From Phocicoccus schoeneichii (GTDB lineage Bacteria > Bacillota > Bacilli > Staphylococcales > Salinicoccaceae): a stretch of 64,000 nt of DNA. The translations under genes were made by a program, and so were the position numbers. Location: the NCBI RefSeq assembly GCF_014635565.1, contig NZ_BMDB01000001.1, forward strand, positions 1 through 64,000, written 5' to 3'. This document shows positions 38,325 to 45,969 of this stretch, piece by piece. A model generated the notes under the pieces. That model saw only the letters and a list, made by a program, of their open reading frames with translations, had not been told where the DNA came from and searched no databases. Every line of letters starts with the position of its first letter. Within the stretch, counting starts at the first letter, position 1.

Positions 38325-39761
38325 GTGAATCATTCACAGAAGAGACAAGAATTAGACAGCACCATGTCGAAGCGGTTCGTCTGGGCAATTGCTTACGGAT
38401 CATCTATCGGGTGGGGTGCGTTTATCTTACCAGGAGATTGGCTTTCGTCTTCAGGGACACTCGGAGCTTCTTTAGGTATCATCATAGGTGGTTTATTGAT
38501 GTTAGTGATAGCGGTCAGTTACGGCGCACTGACAGCGAAGTTCCCAGTATCTGGCGGTGAGTTTGCATTTACTTATGTTGGATTTGGTAAGTATGTAAGC
38601 TTTATTGCATCATGGTTCTTAGTATTTGGATACTTATGTGTTGTAGCATTGAACGCATCCGCATTCAGCTTAATGTTTAAGTTTATTTTACCGGACTTTC
38701 TTGAAATCGGTTACCTATATACAATAGCTGGATGGGACGTATACATCATGGAAGTGATACTTTCATCTATTATATTAATTGTGTTTGCGATTATCAGTAC
38801 AAGGGGTTCAGGATTGTCAGGTAACTTACAATTCATATTCTGTTTGTTCATGGCAGTCGTTGTGACACTACTATTCTTAGTATCATTCTTTGTAGGGGAC
38901 TTCTCATTTGAGAATGCGAAGCCATTATTCAATGAATCAAATGGCGTTTGGCAATCAGTTATTTTAATCGTAGCAATTGCACCATGGATGTTCGTTGGGT
39001 TCGACAATATTCCACAAGCAGCAGAAGAGTTTAATTTTAATGCAAATCATACATTTAAATTAATTGTGTTTGGTATTGTGGCAAGTATCGCGACATATGT
39101 TGCGATGATCCTAATTACATCTTGGATTTATCCATATGAAGGTATGGTTGACAGTACGTCATGGTTGACTGGTTCAGTCGTAAACTCATCGATGGGTGTG
39201 ATTGGAATCATATTCTTAGCACTCGCGATTTCGTTTGGTGTATTCACAGGATTAAATGGATTCTTTTTATCATCATCACGATTACTATTCGCGTTAGGAC
39301 GTGCACACTTTGTGCCAGAAGTCTTCGCGAAATTACACAAGAGAACTAATACACCTCATTATGCAATTATCTTCGTCATGGTTATCTGTCTAGCAGCACC
39401 ATGGCTTGGTAGAACAGCACTAAACTGGATTGTAGACATGTCGAGTGTTGGTGTATCAATCGCATTCCTAGCAACGAGCATGGTAGCAGTGAAGTTATTT
39501 AGTAAAAAAGAAAACAAGAACACATTGTATGTTGTGTTCGGAGTATTGGGATCAATCATCTCATTCATTTTCTTATTACTATTACTCGTACCAACTTCAC
39601 CAGCATCATTATCAGGACCATCATACATCGCACTACTCGTGTGGGCACTGCTCGGTCTTGTATTCTTCTTACTACAATATAAGAAGTTAAAATCATTCTC
39701 AAAAGAAGAGTTAGACTACCTGATTTTAAATGAACGATCTGATAACATCAAAGCTAAATAA
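38325..39761 (+). CDS. APC-family amino acid permease
   Basis: Membrane transporter of 478 aa with about 12 helices. The helix 1 motif (SSIGWGAFILPG, near 28-39) with its broken glycine-rich segment is typical of the amino acid-polyamine-organocation superfamily, as is SFGVFTGLNGFFLSSSRLLFALGR-like helix 8, here seen in part. Substrate cannot be told. Start is GTG behind GGAGG. Confidence 0.88.
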   Translation: MNHSQKRQELDSTMSKRFVWAIAYGSSIGWGAFILPGDWLSSSGTLGASLGIIIGGLLMLVIAVSYGALTAKFPVSGGEFAFTYVGFGKYVSFIASWFLVFGYLCVVALNASAFSLMFKFILPDFLEIGYLYTIAGWDVYIMEVILSSIILIVFAIISTRGSGLSGNLQFIFCLFMAVVVTLLFLVSFFVGDFSFENAKPLFNESNGVWQSVILIVAIAPWMFVGFDNIPQAAEEFNFNANHTFKLIVFGIVASIATYVAMILITSWIYPYEGMVDSTSWLTGSVVNSSMGVIGIIFLALAISFGVFTGLNGFFLSSSRLLFALGRAHFVPEVFAKLHKRTNTPHYAIIFVMVICLAAPWLGRTALNWIVDMSSVGVSIAFLATSMVAVKLFSKKENKNTLYVVFGVLGSIISFIFLLLLLVPTSPASLSGPSYIALLVWALLGLVFFLLQYKKLKSFSKEELDYLILNERSDNIKAK

Positions 39762-39773
39762 TTTTATAGATAA

Positions 39774-39811
39774 AAACACGAACACTACGGATAGACCGGG
39801 TGTTCGTGTTT
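39774..39811 (+). terminator. Terminator after the amino acid permease
   Basis: A 12-bp perfect stem (AAACACGAACAC and complement). The T tail is short, so termination may be partial. Confidence 0.7.
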
Positions 39812-39840
39812 GATTATATGCACGCAAAAATGAATTCACA

Positions 39841-39872
39841 AAAAAGCACGAGAAACAAAATGTCCTCGTGTC
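39841..39872 (-). terminator. Terminator of the IDEAL-like gene
   Basis: On the minus strand a CACGAG/CTCGTG stem followed by T residues, overlapping the gene's stop codon. Confidence 0.7.
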
Positions 39873-39873
39873 T

Positions 39874-40074
39874 TTATAGCTCATTTAAAAGGTGAGTATA
39901 TTTAATAAAAGAATCTTTGTCTTTATCGATTAAAGCGTGTTCGATTTTTTCATTATATAATTTTCTGTAATGCTCATTAATTGAATCTTGGAGCATCATA
40001 TCTGCTGATAAATCGTTAATGGCATCAAGGAATGCGCGCTTCTGGCTCAATACATTGATTGTTTTCTTCTCCAT
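39874..40074 (-). CDS. Small IDEAL-like protein
   Basis: A 66-aa charged helical protein. Its C-terminus (KIEHALIDKDKDSFIKYTHL) matches the pattern of the IDEAL domain, a short helix named after its residues that is found in YpiB-type proteins and near comK in staphylococci. GGGAGGAC precedes the ATG. It diverges from comK, so the two may share a control region; a competence role is inference. Confidence 0.7.
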   Translation of the reverse strand: MEKKTINVLSQKRAFLDAINDLSADMMLQDSINEHYRKLYNEKIEHALIDKDKDSFIKYTHLLNEL

Positions 40075-40186
40075 GTGGACGTCCTCCCATCTGATATGTT
40101 TGATTTTATAGTATATATACCTATATCGTCAAGTTTATAAACTAAATTTTCTAAAAATTGAACGCAATTGAATATTTACATAAAAA

Positions 40187-40230
40187 TAGTTAACAAATAT
40201 TTAACAATGGTGTATATTATAGTTAACAAA
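40187..40230 (+). promoter_or_regulatory. comK promoter with repeated TAGTTAACAAA
   Basis: TTAACA (40190-40195) and TATATT (40213-40218) are 17 bp apart and form a plausible promoter. The 11-base sequence TAGTTAACAAA occurs at 40187-40197 and again at 40220-40230, 33 bp (about three helix turns) later, flanking the -10 box. This suggests a regulator bound on one face of the helix. Confidence 0.5.
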
Positions 40231-40247
40231 ATAATCGGAGGTGTATT

Positions 40248-40835
40248 ATGAGTCATTCATATACAATAAATGGAGCAACAATGTACATTGGTGCAGACGA
40301 ATCTGTTCAAGATGAGGTGATTACCCAAATCATGGAATCATCTGGAAATCTTTACAAGGTGAATAAAACATCGAATAGAATCGTCATGGAAAACTGTCGC
40401 GCATACTCTTCAAATTACTCTCACAGAAAAGAAATTACGAAACATTTAACCCGTATCATTTCGAAACAGCCAATCATGATTGACTTCATTGGCAGTTATA
40501 TCTATTTCCCTATGTATTCCGATCGCAATCACATCAATCACTGGTTCAATATTAAATATGTAGAAGACTATATAAAAGTAGGAGATTTAACCCGTGTTAC
40601 ATTTACAAATGGAGAAACCATTGATATCGATGTTTCGTACTACACATTTGAGAGACAATACATGTGCGCGTTGAAACTTTATTACAAAGCAAGCCAGAAG
40701 CGAGAAAAAATATTGGAACAAGAAAAGAATAATGGTCCGGACATGAGAAGTGTAGAAGCAGATCTAAAATTTCTTGAAGAATATAGGAGACAGCAATACA
40801 TAAACTTCATGCAAAATGTAGACTTAATGAAATGA
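40248..40835 (+). CDS. comK: Competence transcription factor ComK
   Basis: DNA-binding activator of DNA-uptake genes, 195 aa. It aligns along its length with Bacillus ComK: NGATMYIGADE at the start, the CRAYSSNYSHRKEIT region, the KQPIMIDF segment and the VTFTNGETIDIDVSYYTFERQ region. The C-terminal tail is highly charged. GGAGG precedes ATG. It is alone on its transcript with a terminator behind. ComK boxes cannot be identified with confidence. Confidence 0.92.
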   Translation: MSHSYTINGATMYIGADESVQDEVITQIMESSGNLYKVNKTSNRIVMENCRAYSSNYSHRKEITKHLTRIISKQPIMIDFIGSYIYFPMYSDRNHINHWFNIKYVEDYIKVGDLTRVTFTNGETIDIDVSYYTFERQYMCALKLYYKASQKREKILEQEKNNGPDMRSVEADLKFLEEYRRQQYINFMQNVDLMK

Positions 40836-40862
40836 ACACGCTACCAGGCAGCGTGTTTTTAT
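40835..40862 (+). terminator. Terminator after comK
   Basis: AACACGCT/AGCGTGTT stem, loop of seven, then TTTTT. Confidence 0.88.
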
Positions 40863-40920
40863 TTTGTAGAGAATAGGGTGTTGATGAAGAAAAATGTGAC
40901 TCATAATTTTAGTATCAAAG

Positions 40921-41541
40921 AAACCGAATTGCATTTAGAAGATAACCGTCATGTCAAATATTAGATTTGCATAAACCGCGTGACGATTAGGAGTTAATCA
41001 TGATGTCTAATCTCAAATTCATAGAAACCGCGTGACGATTAGGTGATAATCATGATGTCTAATCTCAAATTTATTGAAACCACGTGACGATTAGGAGTTA
41101 AACGTCACCTCTAAACTCAGTTTTTAGATGACCACACCTTACTCTCTCTTAATCGAGGTGTGGAAATTCAGTTAACAAAATTTCACGACTTAATTATGAT
41201 CTAAATAGGGTGTGGTTTTCCACTGTTTGAGAAACCACGACTCATTAATCGTCTAATCGAGGTGTGGAAGTCTAGAACTTGAACAACCACGCCTTAATTA
41301 AGACTTAATCGGGGCGTGAAAATCTAGTTAGCATTTTTTCACGACATGATTACAATCTAATTAAGTCGTGGAATTCCATATTCATATAAACCACGTCCTA
41401 TTAATGTTCGAAATGCTTCATTTAATATCAGAAATCAAATTTCATGTCTCAATACGGCACATAATACTACATATAATTCCAGAAACTCAATTTCCATGTC
41501 TCATTCTAAAGATAAACACCCAAATCTCATAACGAATCCAG
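40921..41541. repeat. Tandem array of about twelve degenerate 52-bp hairpin units
   Basis: Units begin at 40921, 40973, 41025, 41077, 41129, 41181, 41232, 41284, 41336, 41388, 41440 and 41491; spacing is 52 bp except three of 51. Units 2 and 3 are about 92 percent identical; the others are diverged. Units have two arms near unit positions 5-10 and 30-35 that are complementary within a unit although they differ between units: CACACC/GGTGTG (unit 5), CACGCC/GGCGTG (8), CACGAC/GTCGTG (9), and GTGACG/CGTCAC (4). No long open frame or promoter is seen. It is unlike CRISPR and unlike known staphylococcal STAR elements. Confidence 0.85.
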
Positions 41542-41542
41542 C

Positions 41543-41576
41543 AAAAAAAGTGCTCCTCGTTATGAGAAGCACTTAT
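41543..41576 (-). terminator. Terminator of the minus-strand tRNA cluster
   Basis: On the minus strand, AAGTGCTTCTC pairs with GAGGAGCACTT (one bulge) and seven T follow. The loop-side segment TCGTTATGAG (41557-41566) also has an exact complement at 41526-41535, so a second pairing is possible. Confidence 0.88.
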
Positions 41577-41583
41577 CAATAAG

Positions 41584-41671
41584 CGGGTAGTAACGGATTT
41601 GAACCGTTGAAACGGGGTTACCGTTTACACGCGTTCCAGGCGTGCGCCTTAAGCCACTCGGCCAACTACCC
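41584..41671 (-). tRNA. tRNA-Ser (GGA)
   Basis: Class II tRNA with anticodon GGA, discriminator G, no encoded CCA. Last gene of the cluster. Confidence 0.94.
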
Positions 41672-41713
41672 AAATAAAAAGCACATAAACGGTGTAGTTT
41701 ATGTGCAAGTATA

Positions 41714-41785
41714 TGACCCCTACGGGATTCGAACCCGTGTTACCGCCGTGAAAGGGCGGTGTCTTAACCGCTTGACCAAGGGGCC
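41714..41785 (-). tRNA. tRNA-Glu (TTC)
   Basis: Cloverleaf with anticodon TTC; second acceptor pair is G-U; no encoded CCA. Confidence 0.95.
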
Positions 41786-41789
41786 AGAG

Positions 41790-41861
41790 CTCCACAGGTA
41801 GGATTCGAACCTACGACCGATCGGTTAACAGCCGATAGCTCTACCACTGAGCTACTGTGGA
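41790..41861 (-). tRNA. tRNA-Asn (GTT), copy 1
   Basis: Cloverleaf with anticodon GTT. Identical over the mature tRNA to the plus-strand copy at 43304, but without encoded CCA. Confidence 0.96.
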
Positions 41862-41870
41862 ATAATAAAA

Positions 41871-41944
41871 TGGAGCGGGTGAAGAGAATCGAACTCTCGA
41901 CATCAGCTTGGAAGGCTGAGGTTATACCACTTAACTACACCCGC
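41871..41944 (-). tRNA. tRNA-Gly (TCC), canonical
   Basis: TCC anticodon, normal D-loop GG (AAGTGGTATAAC) and T loop TTCGATT, CCA encoded. It is the protein-synthesis TCC isoacceptor, in contrast to the two at 2069-2235. Confidence 0.95.
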
Positions 41945-41956
41945 ATAAAAAGTAAG

Positions 41957-42030
41957 GGCGACTGATGGGAATCGAACCCACGAGTGCCGGAGCCACAATC
42001 CGGTGCGTTAACCACTTCGCCACAATCGCC
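41957..42030 (-). tRNA. tRNA-His (GTG), copy 2
   Basis: Like copy 1 at 1831 except for one C/T change in the variable region and absence of the encoded CCA; G(-1) and C73 present. Confidence 0.94.
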
Positions 42031-42034
42031 AAAA

Positions 42035-42110
42035 TGGTGGTTCTGGACGGAGTCGAACCGCCGACACTCTGATCTTCAGTCAGATGCTCTACCAACTGAG
42101 CTACAGAACC
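42035..42110 (-). tRNA. tRNA-Phe (GAA), copy 2
   Basis: Same mature sequence as 1494-1566, here with encoded CCA. Confidence 0.95.
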
Positions 42111-42140
42111 TAAAATATGATTAACGCTTAAAATAAAAAA

Positions 42141-42216
42141 TGGCGGTCCCGACGGGAATCGAACCCGCGATCTCCTGCGTGACAGGCAGGCATGTTAACC
42201 GCTACACCACGGGACC
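42141..42216 (-). tRNA. tRNA-Asp (GTC), copy 2
   Basis: Same mature sequence as 1394-1469, CCA encoded. Confidence 0.95.
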
Positions 42217-42220
42217 TAAA

Positions 42221-42294
<74 letters not shown>

Positions 42295-42329
42295 ATAATA
42301 ATATTAACGTTTTTTAACGTCTAGATAAT

Positions 42330-42358
42330 ATCTTACACAATGAATTAAAATTTTTCAA
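42330..42358 (-). promoter_or_regulatory. Promoter of the minus-strand tRNA cluster
   Basis: On the minus strand TTGAAA (42358-42353) and TAAGAT (42335-42330) are separated by 17 bp, 36 bases before the fMet tRNA; a good SigA-type promoter. Confidence 0.75.
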
Positions 42359-42447
42359 GCCCTTTTTGATTATTTTTATACAAAATTCATAATAAATGGA
42401 CAGAGTTTATGTATAATAATCTAAACGATAGTTTTAAGGATGATTTT

Positions 42448-43029
42448 ATGAAAAGTAACAATGAACAATTTTATAAAAATGGTAGGCGGCCATTTAGGAA
42501 ATATCAAAGATTAGGACTACCGGGGCTTATTGTTGTCTTAGGAATTATGCTTCTTGTTTATTTCTTTGGTGATAATAATGAAGAAGTGGTTCATACAAAT
42601 GATAGAAATGTTATCAATTCATTTGAGAAATATGAAGTGGAACTGGATCGTCATACAGATGGCGATACAACACAATTTCTATTTAATGGAGAAAGTCATT
42701 CATTTAGATATTTAATTATCAATACACCAGAAATAGGACGTAATGGTGAAAAGAGTGAACCATATGCTGAAGAAGCTCTTGAAAGAGTTGAAGAAGTATT
42801 AGATAATGCTGAACATATATATGTCGAGTTTGATAATGAGATTACGGATAATTATGATAGATTTTTAGTATACGTATATGCAGACGATGTTATGGTCAAT
42901 GAGTTATTAGTCAGAGAAGGGCTAGCGACCGTTCGATATATTCATCCACCAAATGATACTTATGTAGATATTTTAAAGAAAGCAGAGAAGGAAGCAAAGG
43001 TAGAAAAACGTGGTCTCTGGTCAGAATAG
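42448..43029 (+). CDS. Membrane-anchored thermonuclease (SNase-like)
   Basis: Staphylococcal-nuclease-fold DNA/RNA endonuclease, 193 aa from ATG 42448, which has TAAGGATG before it (ATG 42409 is possible). Residues 22-40 form a signal anchor without a clear cleavage site. Compared with S. aureus nuclease: D73 (mature D21), R87 (R35), E95 (E43) and R138 (R87) are kept, but the Ca-ligand D40 is Asn92 in LIINTPE. The C-terminus (VEKRGLWSE) is typical. It stands alone between tRNA genes. Confidence 0.88.
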   Translation: MKSNNEQFYKNGRRPFRKYQRLGLPGLIVVLGIMLLVYFFGDNNEEVVHTNDRNVINSFEKYEVELDRHTDGDTTQFLFNGESHSFRYLIINTPEIGRNGEKSEPYAEEALERVEEVLDNAEHIYVEFDNEITDNYDRFLVYVYADDVMVNELLVREGLATVRYIHPPNDTYVDILKKAEKEAKVEKRGLWSE

Positions 43030-43080
43030 AATTATAATTTTATAAATAAAAATGCTGTATTTAAGAAATAGACACATTTA

Positions 43081-43113
43081 TTCTCAATTAGAGTTGTATA
43101 ATTCTCAATTAGA
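43081..43113. repeat. Direct repeat TTCTCAATTAGA, 21-bp phased
   Basis: Two perfect copies of TTCTCAATTAGA (43081-43092 and 43102-43113) start 21 bp apart, two helix turns. Between them is TATAAT (43097-43102). The arrangement looks like a regulator site at the promoter of the candidate small RNA downstream. Confidence 0.6.
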
Positions 43114-43120
43114 TGATAAT

Positions 43121-43230
43121 ATAAGTGTATCAAATAAATTAATCAGCCCCCCCGATTAATCAAAATTTGAATTATATGCATCTATTACCCATACTTTCAA
43201 ACAACATTGCTTAGCAATGTTGTTTTTTTA
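43121..43230 (+). ncRNA. Candidate small RNA with C-rich hairpin loop
   Basis: A stretch of about 100 bases without a reading frame. It has a TTAATC/GATTAA hairpin (43139-43158) presenting a loop with seven consecutive C, a second single-stranded ACCC patch (43187-43190), and an excellent terminator (43201-43229). C-rich loops and patches are the usual pairing sites of staphylococcal regulatory RNAs. The 5' end is uncertain: possible -10 elements are TATAAT at 43097 or GATAAT at 43115. Confidence 0.5.
43201..43229 (+). terminator. Terminator of the candidate small RNA
   Basis: ACAACATTGC and its exact complement around TTA, then seven T. There is no reading frame upstream for 170 bases, so it belongs to a non-coding transcript or to read-through from the nuclease gene. 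Confidence 0.9.
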
Positions 43231-43252
43231 TTAAGTTTTTTAAGATTAAGTA

Positions 43253-43280
43253 TTGAAATTTAAAAGAGGACTGGTATAAT
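43253..43280 (+). promoter_or_regulatory. Promoter of tRNA-Asn/tRNA-Ser
   Basis: TTGAAA (43253-43258) and TATAAT (43275-43280), 16 bp apart with an upstream TGG, 24 bases before the Asn tRNA. Confidence 0.8.
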
Positions 43281-43303
43281 AATAAATGTTGATTGAATAA
43301 TAT

Positions 43304-43378
43304 TCCACAGTAGCTCAGTGGTAGAGCTATCGGCTGTTAACCGATCGGTCGTAGGTTCGAATCCTACCTGTGGAGCCA
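43304..43378 (+). tRNA. tRNA-Asn (GTT), copy 2
   Basis: Anticodon GTT, CCA encoded; mature sequence equals the minus-strand copy at 41790-41861. Confidence 0.96.
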
Positions 43379-43383
43379 TATAT

Positions 43384-43473
43384 GGGAACGTACTCAAGTG
43401 GCTGAAGAGGCGCCCCTGCTAAGGGTGTAGGTCGGTTCATACCGGCGCGAGGGTTCGAATCTCTCCGTTCCCG
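43384..43473 (+). tRNA. tRNA-Ser (GCT)
   Basis: Class II tRNA with anticodon GCT, discriminator G and no encoded CCA, five bases after tRNA-Asn. Confidence 0.95.
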
Positions 43474-43606
43474 CTACTTAATGTTATAGTGACAACGTTT
43501 CAGGGACTTAGGTGTCAAAAACGTGTCCAATAGGACTGGAAAAAATCCAGCTCCTTAGATAAAACAGATTAGAAATCTTGTATTTTAGATTTCTAATCTG
43601 TTTTTT
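43474..43606 (+). other. Structured tRNA trailer, possibly a small RNA
   Basis: Between the Ser tRNA and the terminator is a 90-base stretch with its own secondary structure: AGGACTGG can pair with CCAG-TCCT around a run of A (about 43532-43556), and GTGTC/GACAC-like elements precede it. There is no reading frame. RNase cleavage of the tRNA would release this trailer with the terminator hairpin as a 130-base RNA. Confidence 0.4.
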
Positions 43607-43607
43607 T
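43563..43607 (+). terminator. Terminator of tRNA-Asn/Ser unit
   Basis: A 16-bp perfect stem (43563-43578 with 43587-43602) ending in seven T; one of the strongest in the window. The next 210 bases to the AbgT gene hold a weaker hairpin at 43672-43697 and a promoter at 43758. Confidence 0.93.
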
Positions 43608-43757
43608 ATTTATAATACTAAATATACGTAAACGCACCTTAATACATAAGATAAACACCAAAAACACGAAGCTTTCATTGATTGATTTCAATGAGAGTAT
43701 TTTTGTCAAGGTTTATATGTAGGTCTACAAAAATATTATCTGAATTTAAAATTTAGT

Positions 43758-43785
43758 TAGACAATATATTATGTACTGATATAAA
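43758..43785 (+). promoter_or_regulatory. Promoter of the AbgT transporter gene
   Basis: TAGACA (43758-43763) and TATAAA (43780-43785), 16 bp apart, 33 bases before the start codon. Confidence 0.55.
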
Positions 43786-43817
43786 ATGTCTTTATAAATA
43801 GAAAAAGAGGTGTTTGT

Positions 43818-45356
43818 ATGGCAGACAAAAAGAGAAGTATTTTTCAAAGGATACTTGACGTCATCGAGCGCGTAGGTAATAAATTGCCTGATCCGTTTGC
43901 GTTATTTGTTATTTTATCATTTGTCGTAATGGTAATTTCATGGATTTTTGCAAATAGAGGATCAACAGTAACTCACCCATCGTCCGGGGAAGAGTTACCG
44001 GTTAAAAACCTACTGTCTGGTGAAGGACTACAGTTTATTCTAGAAAATACATTAACGAACTTTACAGGATTCGCACCACTCGGCTTAGTACTCTCAATGA
44101 TGCTCGGTATCGGATTAGCAGAAAAAGTAGGACTTTTAGATTACGCAATTCGTAAAACGATTCTAAAATCTCCTCCGTTCTTACTTACATATACAGTGGT
44201 GTTCGTAGGTATCATGGGTAATATCGCAAGTGATGCGGCTGTCATCATCATCCCACCACTTGGTGCACTCGTATTCTACAAAGTGGGTAGGCACCCATTA
44301 GCTGGTCTTGCAGCAGGTTTCGCAGGAGCTGGTGCTGGATTCACAGCAAATTTACTTATCGCAGGTACAGACGTACTGTTAGCAGGTCTTACAACTGAAG
44401 CAGCAAAACTAGTTGATCCATCATTAATCGTGTCACCACTCGATAACTGGTATTTCAACATCGCATCGGTATTCATGCTTACAATCATTGGTGGTCTTGT
44501 AACAACGCGTTTCATCGAACCTCGCCTTGGTAAATATGAAGGTGGCGAAATTGACGATGAGATTGAAGCACAAGAAGATCATCCGAGAGCAAAACTTGGA
44601 GTTATCCTTGTTTTAGCTCTAACAATCGTTTACTGGGGCGGACTATTCGCTTGGATGTTATTAGATAAAAACTCACCACTCACAGGTGAAAATGGTAGCA
44701 TCATGTCAAGTCCATTCCTTTCAGGAATCGTACCGATTATACTCTTATATTTCATTTTAATCGGTTTAACATATGGTATTACAGTGGGTACAATTCGTTC
44801 ATCAAAAGATGTTACAGCTAAGATGACAGAAGCCATTCAAGAGATGGCAGGTTATATCGTACTTGTATTCGCAATTGCGCAGTTTACAGCATACTTCAAC
44901 TGGTCAAACTTGGGTACATGGATTGCAGTAAACGGGGCAGAATTCTTAAAAGATATCAACTTTACAGGGATTCCACTTATTATTGGTTACGTTATTTTCA
45001 CAGCACTTCTAAACTTCTTGATCACATCGGGTTCAGCGAAGTGGGCAATTGAAGCACCTATTTTCGTACCAATGTTTATGCAGCTCGGCTATGACCCAGC
45101 ATTCACCCAAGCGGCATACCGTATTGCAGACTCAAGTATCAATATCGTAACACCATTATTCCCAAGTATGATTATTATCTTGGCATTTATGAAACGTTAT
45201 GATAAAAACACAAGTATCGGAAGTTATATGGCACTGATGCTCCCTTATTCACTCACATTCTTGCTCGCGTGGATTGTGCTATTACTTGTATTCTTCTTCT
45301 TCAACATTCCGTTTGGACCAGGAGTTTACTCACTTCTTGAAAACTCTACAAGATAA
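43818..45356 (+). CDS. AbgT family transporter
   Basis: Membrane protein of 512 aa with about nine to eleven helices. It matches AbgT transporters (p-aminobenzoyl-glutamate uptake; some export sulfonamides): IERVGNKLPDPFALF at the start, GIMGNIASDAAVIIIPPLGA, and FAGAGAGFTANLL in the middle. Ribosome site AAAGAGGTG. Promoter and terminator define a single-gene unit. Confidence 0.93.
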   Translation: MADKKRSIFQRILDVIERVGNKLPDPFALFVILSFVVMVISWIFANRGSTVTHPSSGEELPVKNLLSGEGLQFILENTLTNFTGFAPLGLVLSMMLGIGLAEKVGLLDYAIRKTILKSPPFLLTYTVVFVGIMGNIASDAAVIIIPPLGALVFYKVGRHPLAGLAAGFAGAGAGFTANLLIAGTDVLLAGLTTEAAKLVDPSLIVSPLDNWYFNIASVFMLTIIGGLVTTRFIEPRLGKYEGGEIDDEIEAQEDHPRAKLGVILVLALTIVYWGGLFAWMLLDKNSPLTGENGSIMSSPFLSGIVPIILLYFILIGLTYGITVGTIRSSKDVTAKMTEAIQEMAGYIVLVFAIAQFTAYFNWSNLGTWIAVNGAEFLKDINFTGIPLIIGYVIFTALLNFLITSGSAKWAIEAPIFVPMFMQLGYDPAFTQAAYRIADSSINIVTPLFPSMIIILAFMKRYDKNTSIGSYMALMLPYSLTFLLAWIVLLLVFFFFNIPFGPGVYSLLENSTR

Positions 45357-45363
45357 AATTAGA

Positions 45364-45395
45364 AACAGTCGTATATATTATACGGCTGTTTTTTA
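45364..45395 (+). terminator. Terminator after the AbgT gene
   Basis: AACAGTCGTA pairs with TACGGCTGTT (one G-U), then T residues. Confidence 0.85.
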
Positions 45396-45471
45396 GTACC
45401 TTTTATTATGTTGTAATTGAAATATCTGGTAAAATTTTATATGAAATAGTGAAGAGAGGAGAGATAATACT

Positions 45472-45969
45472 TTGGGTTTAAGTCTAAGCTTTATTTCGAT
45501 TTTAGCACTAATATTATCAGTTGCCGCAATCTCATTCGCATTCTTTATCTATAAAGCACGCGGGCGTGGCGAAGTATTGCTGACGCAGCCTTATTTAGAA
45601 ATTGATAAGGTTAGAGAGTTTGTAAATGATGATGGACGCAAAGTAATCCAATTTAGAGTCATCAACAACAATGCAAATCCATTTCAGCTTGAAGACTTCA
45701 CTTTACAAGGGTACGATATGGACACGGATTTCAAGTACGGAAAACCATCTGTGGATAACCAAGGTTTAGTAGAGCATGATGTTTTGTATTTAAATGTGTA
45801 TATTGAAGGAAATTCTGCTTTCAATGCGAGACTTTTAATTAAATATACAGACTTTAATGGTGAATTACACCAAGCAGCATCCGTAAAAGTGTATGTTGAA
45901 GGTGGAGAAATTGCCCACGATGTCACAGGAACGAAATTTATATTAAGAAAAAGAACGGAGAGGTTTTAA
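45472..45969 (+). CDS. Membrane-anchored hypothetical protein
   Basis: A 165-aa protein with an N-terminal membrane helix (about 5-27) and a soluble, beta-rich domain (RKVIQFRVINNNANPFQLED; RLLIKYTDFNGE) that may be Ig-like. Start is TTG behind AGAGGAGAG. It overlaps the aldo/keto reductase start by one base and so is co-translated with it. No family recognised. Confidence 0.75.
   Translation: MGLSLSFISILALILSVAAISFAFFIYKARGRGEVLLTQPYLEIDKVREFVNDDGRKVIQFRVINNNANPFQLEDFTLQGYDMDTDFKYGKPSVDNQGLVEHDVLYLNVYIEGNSAFNARLLIKYTDFNGELHQAASVKVYVEGGEIAHDVTGTKFILRKRTERF

Noticed and set aside
40921..41541. CRISPR array
   Set aside because: There are no identical repeats separated by unique spacers; the whole 52-bp unit drifts, and no cas gene is near.
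41607..41801. 64-codon open frame on the plus strand
   Set aside because: It is the antisense of tRNA-Ser and tRNA-Glu.
43474..43817. Integrated element behind tRNA-Ser (attachment site)
   Set aside because: No integrase, no repeat of the tRNA 3' end and no foreign genes; the following gene is an ordinary transporter.
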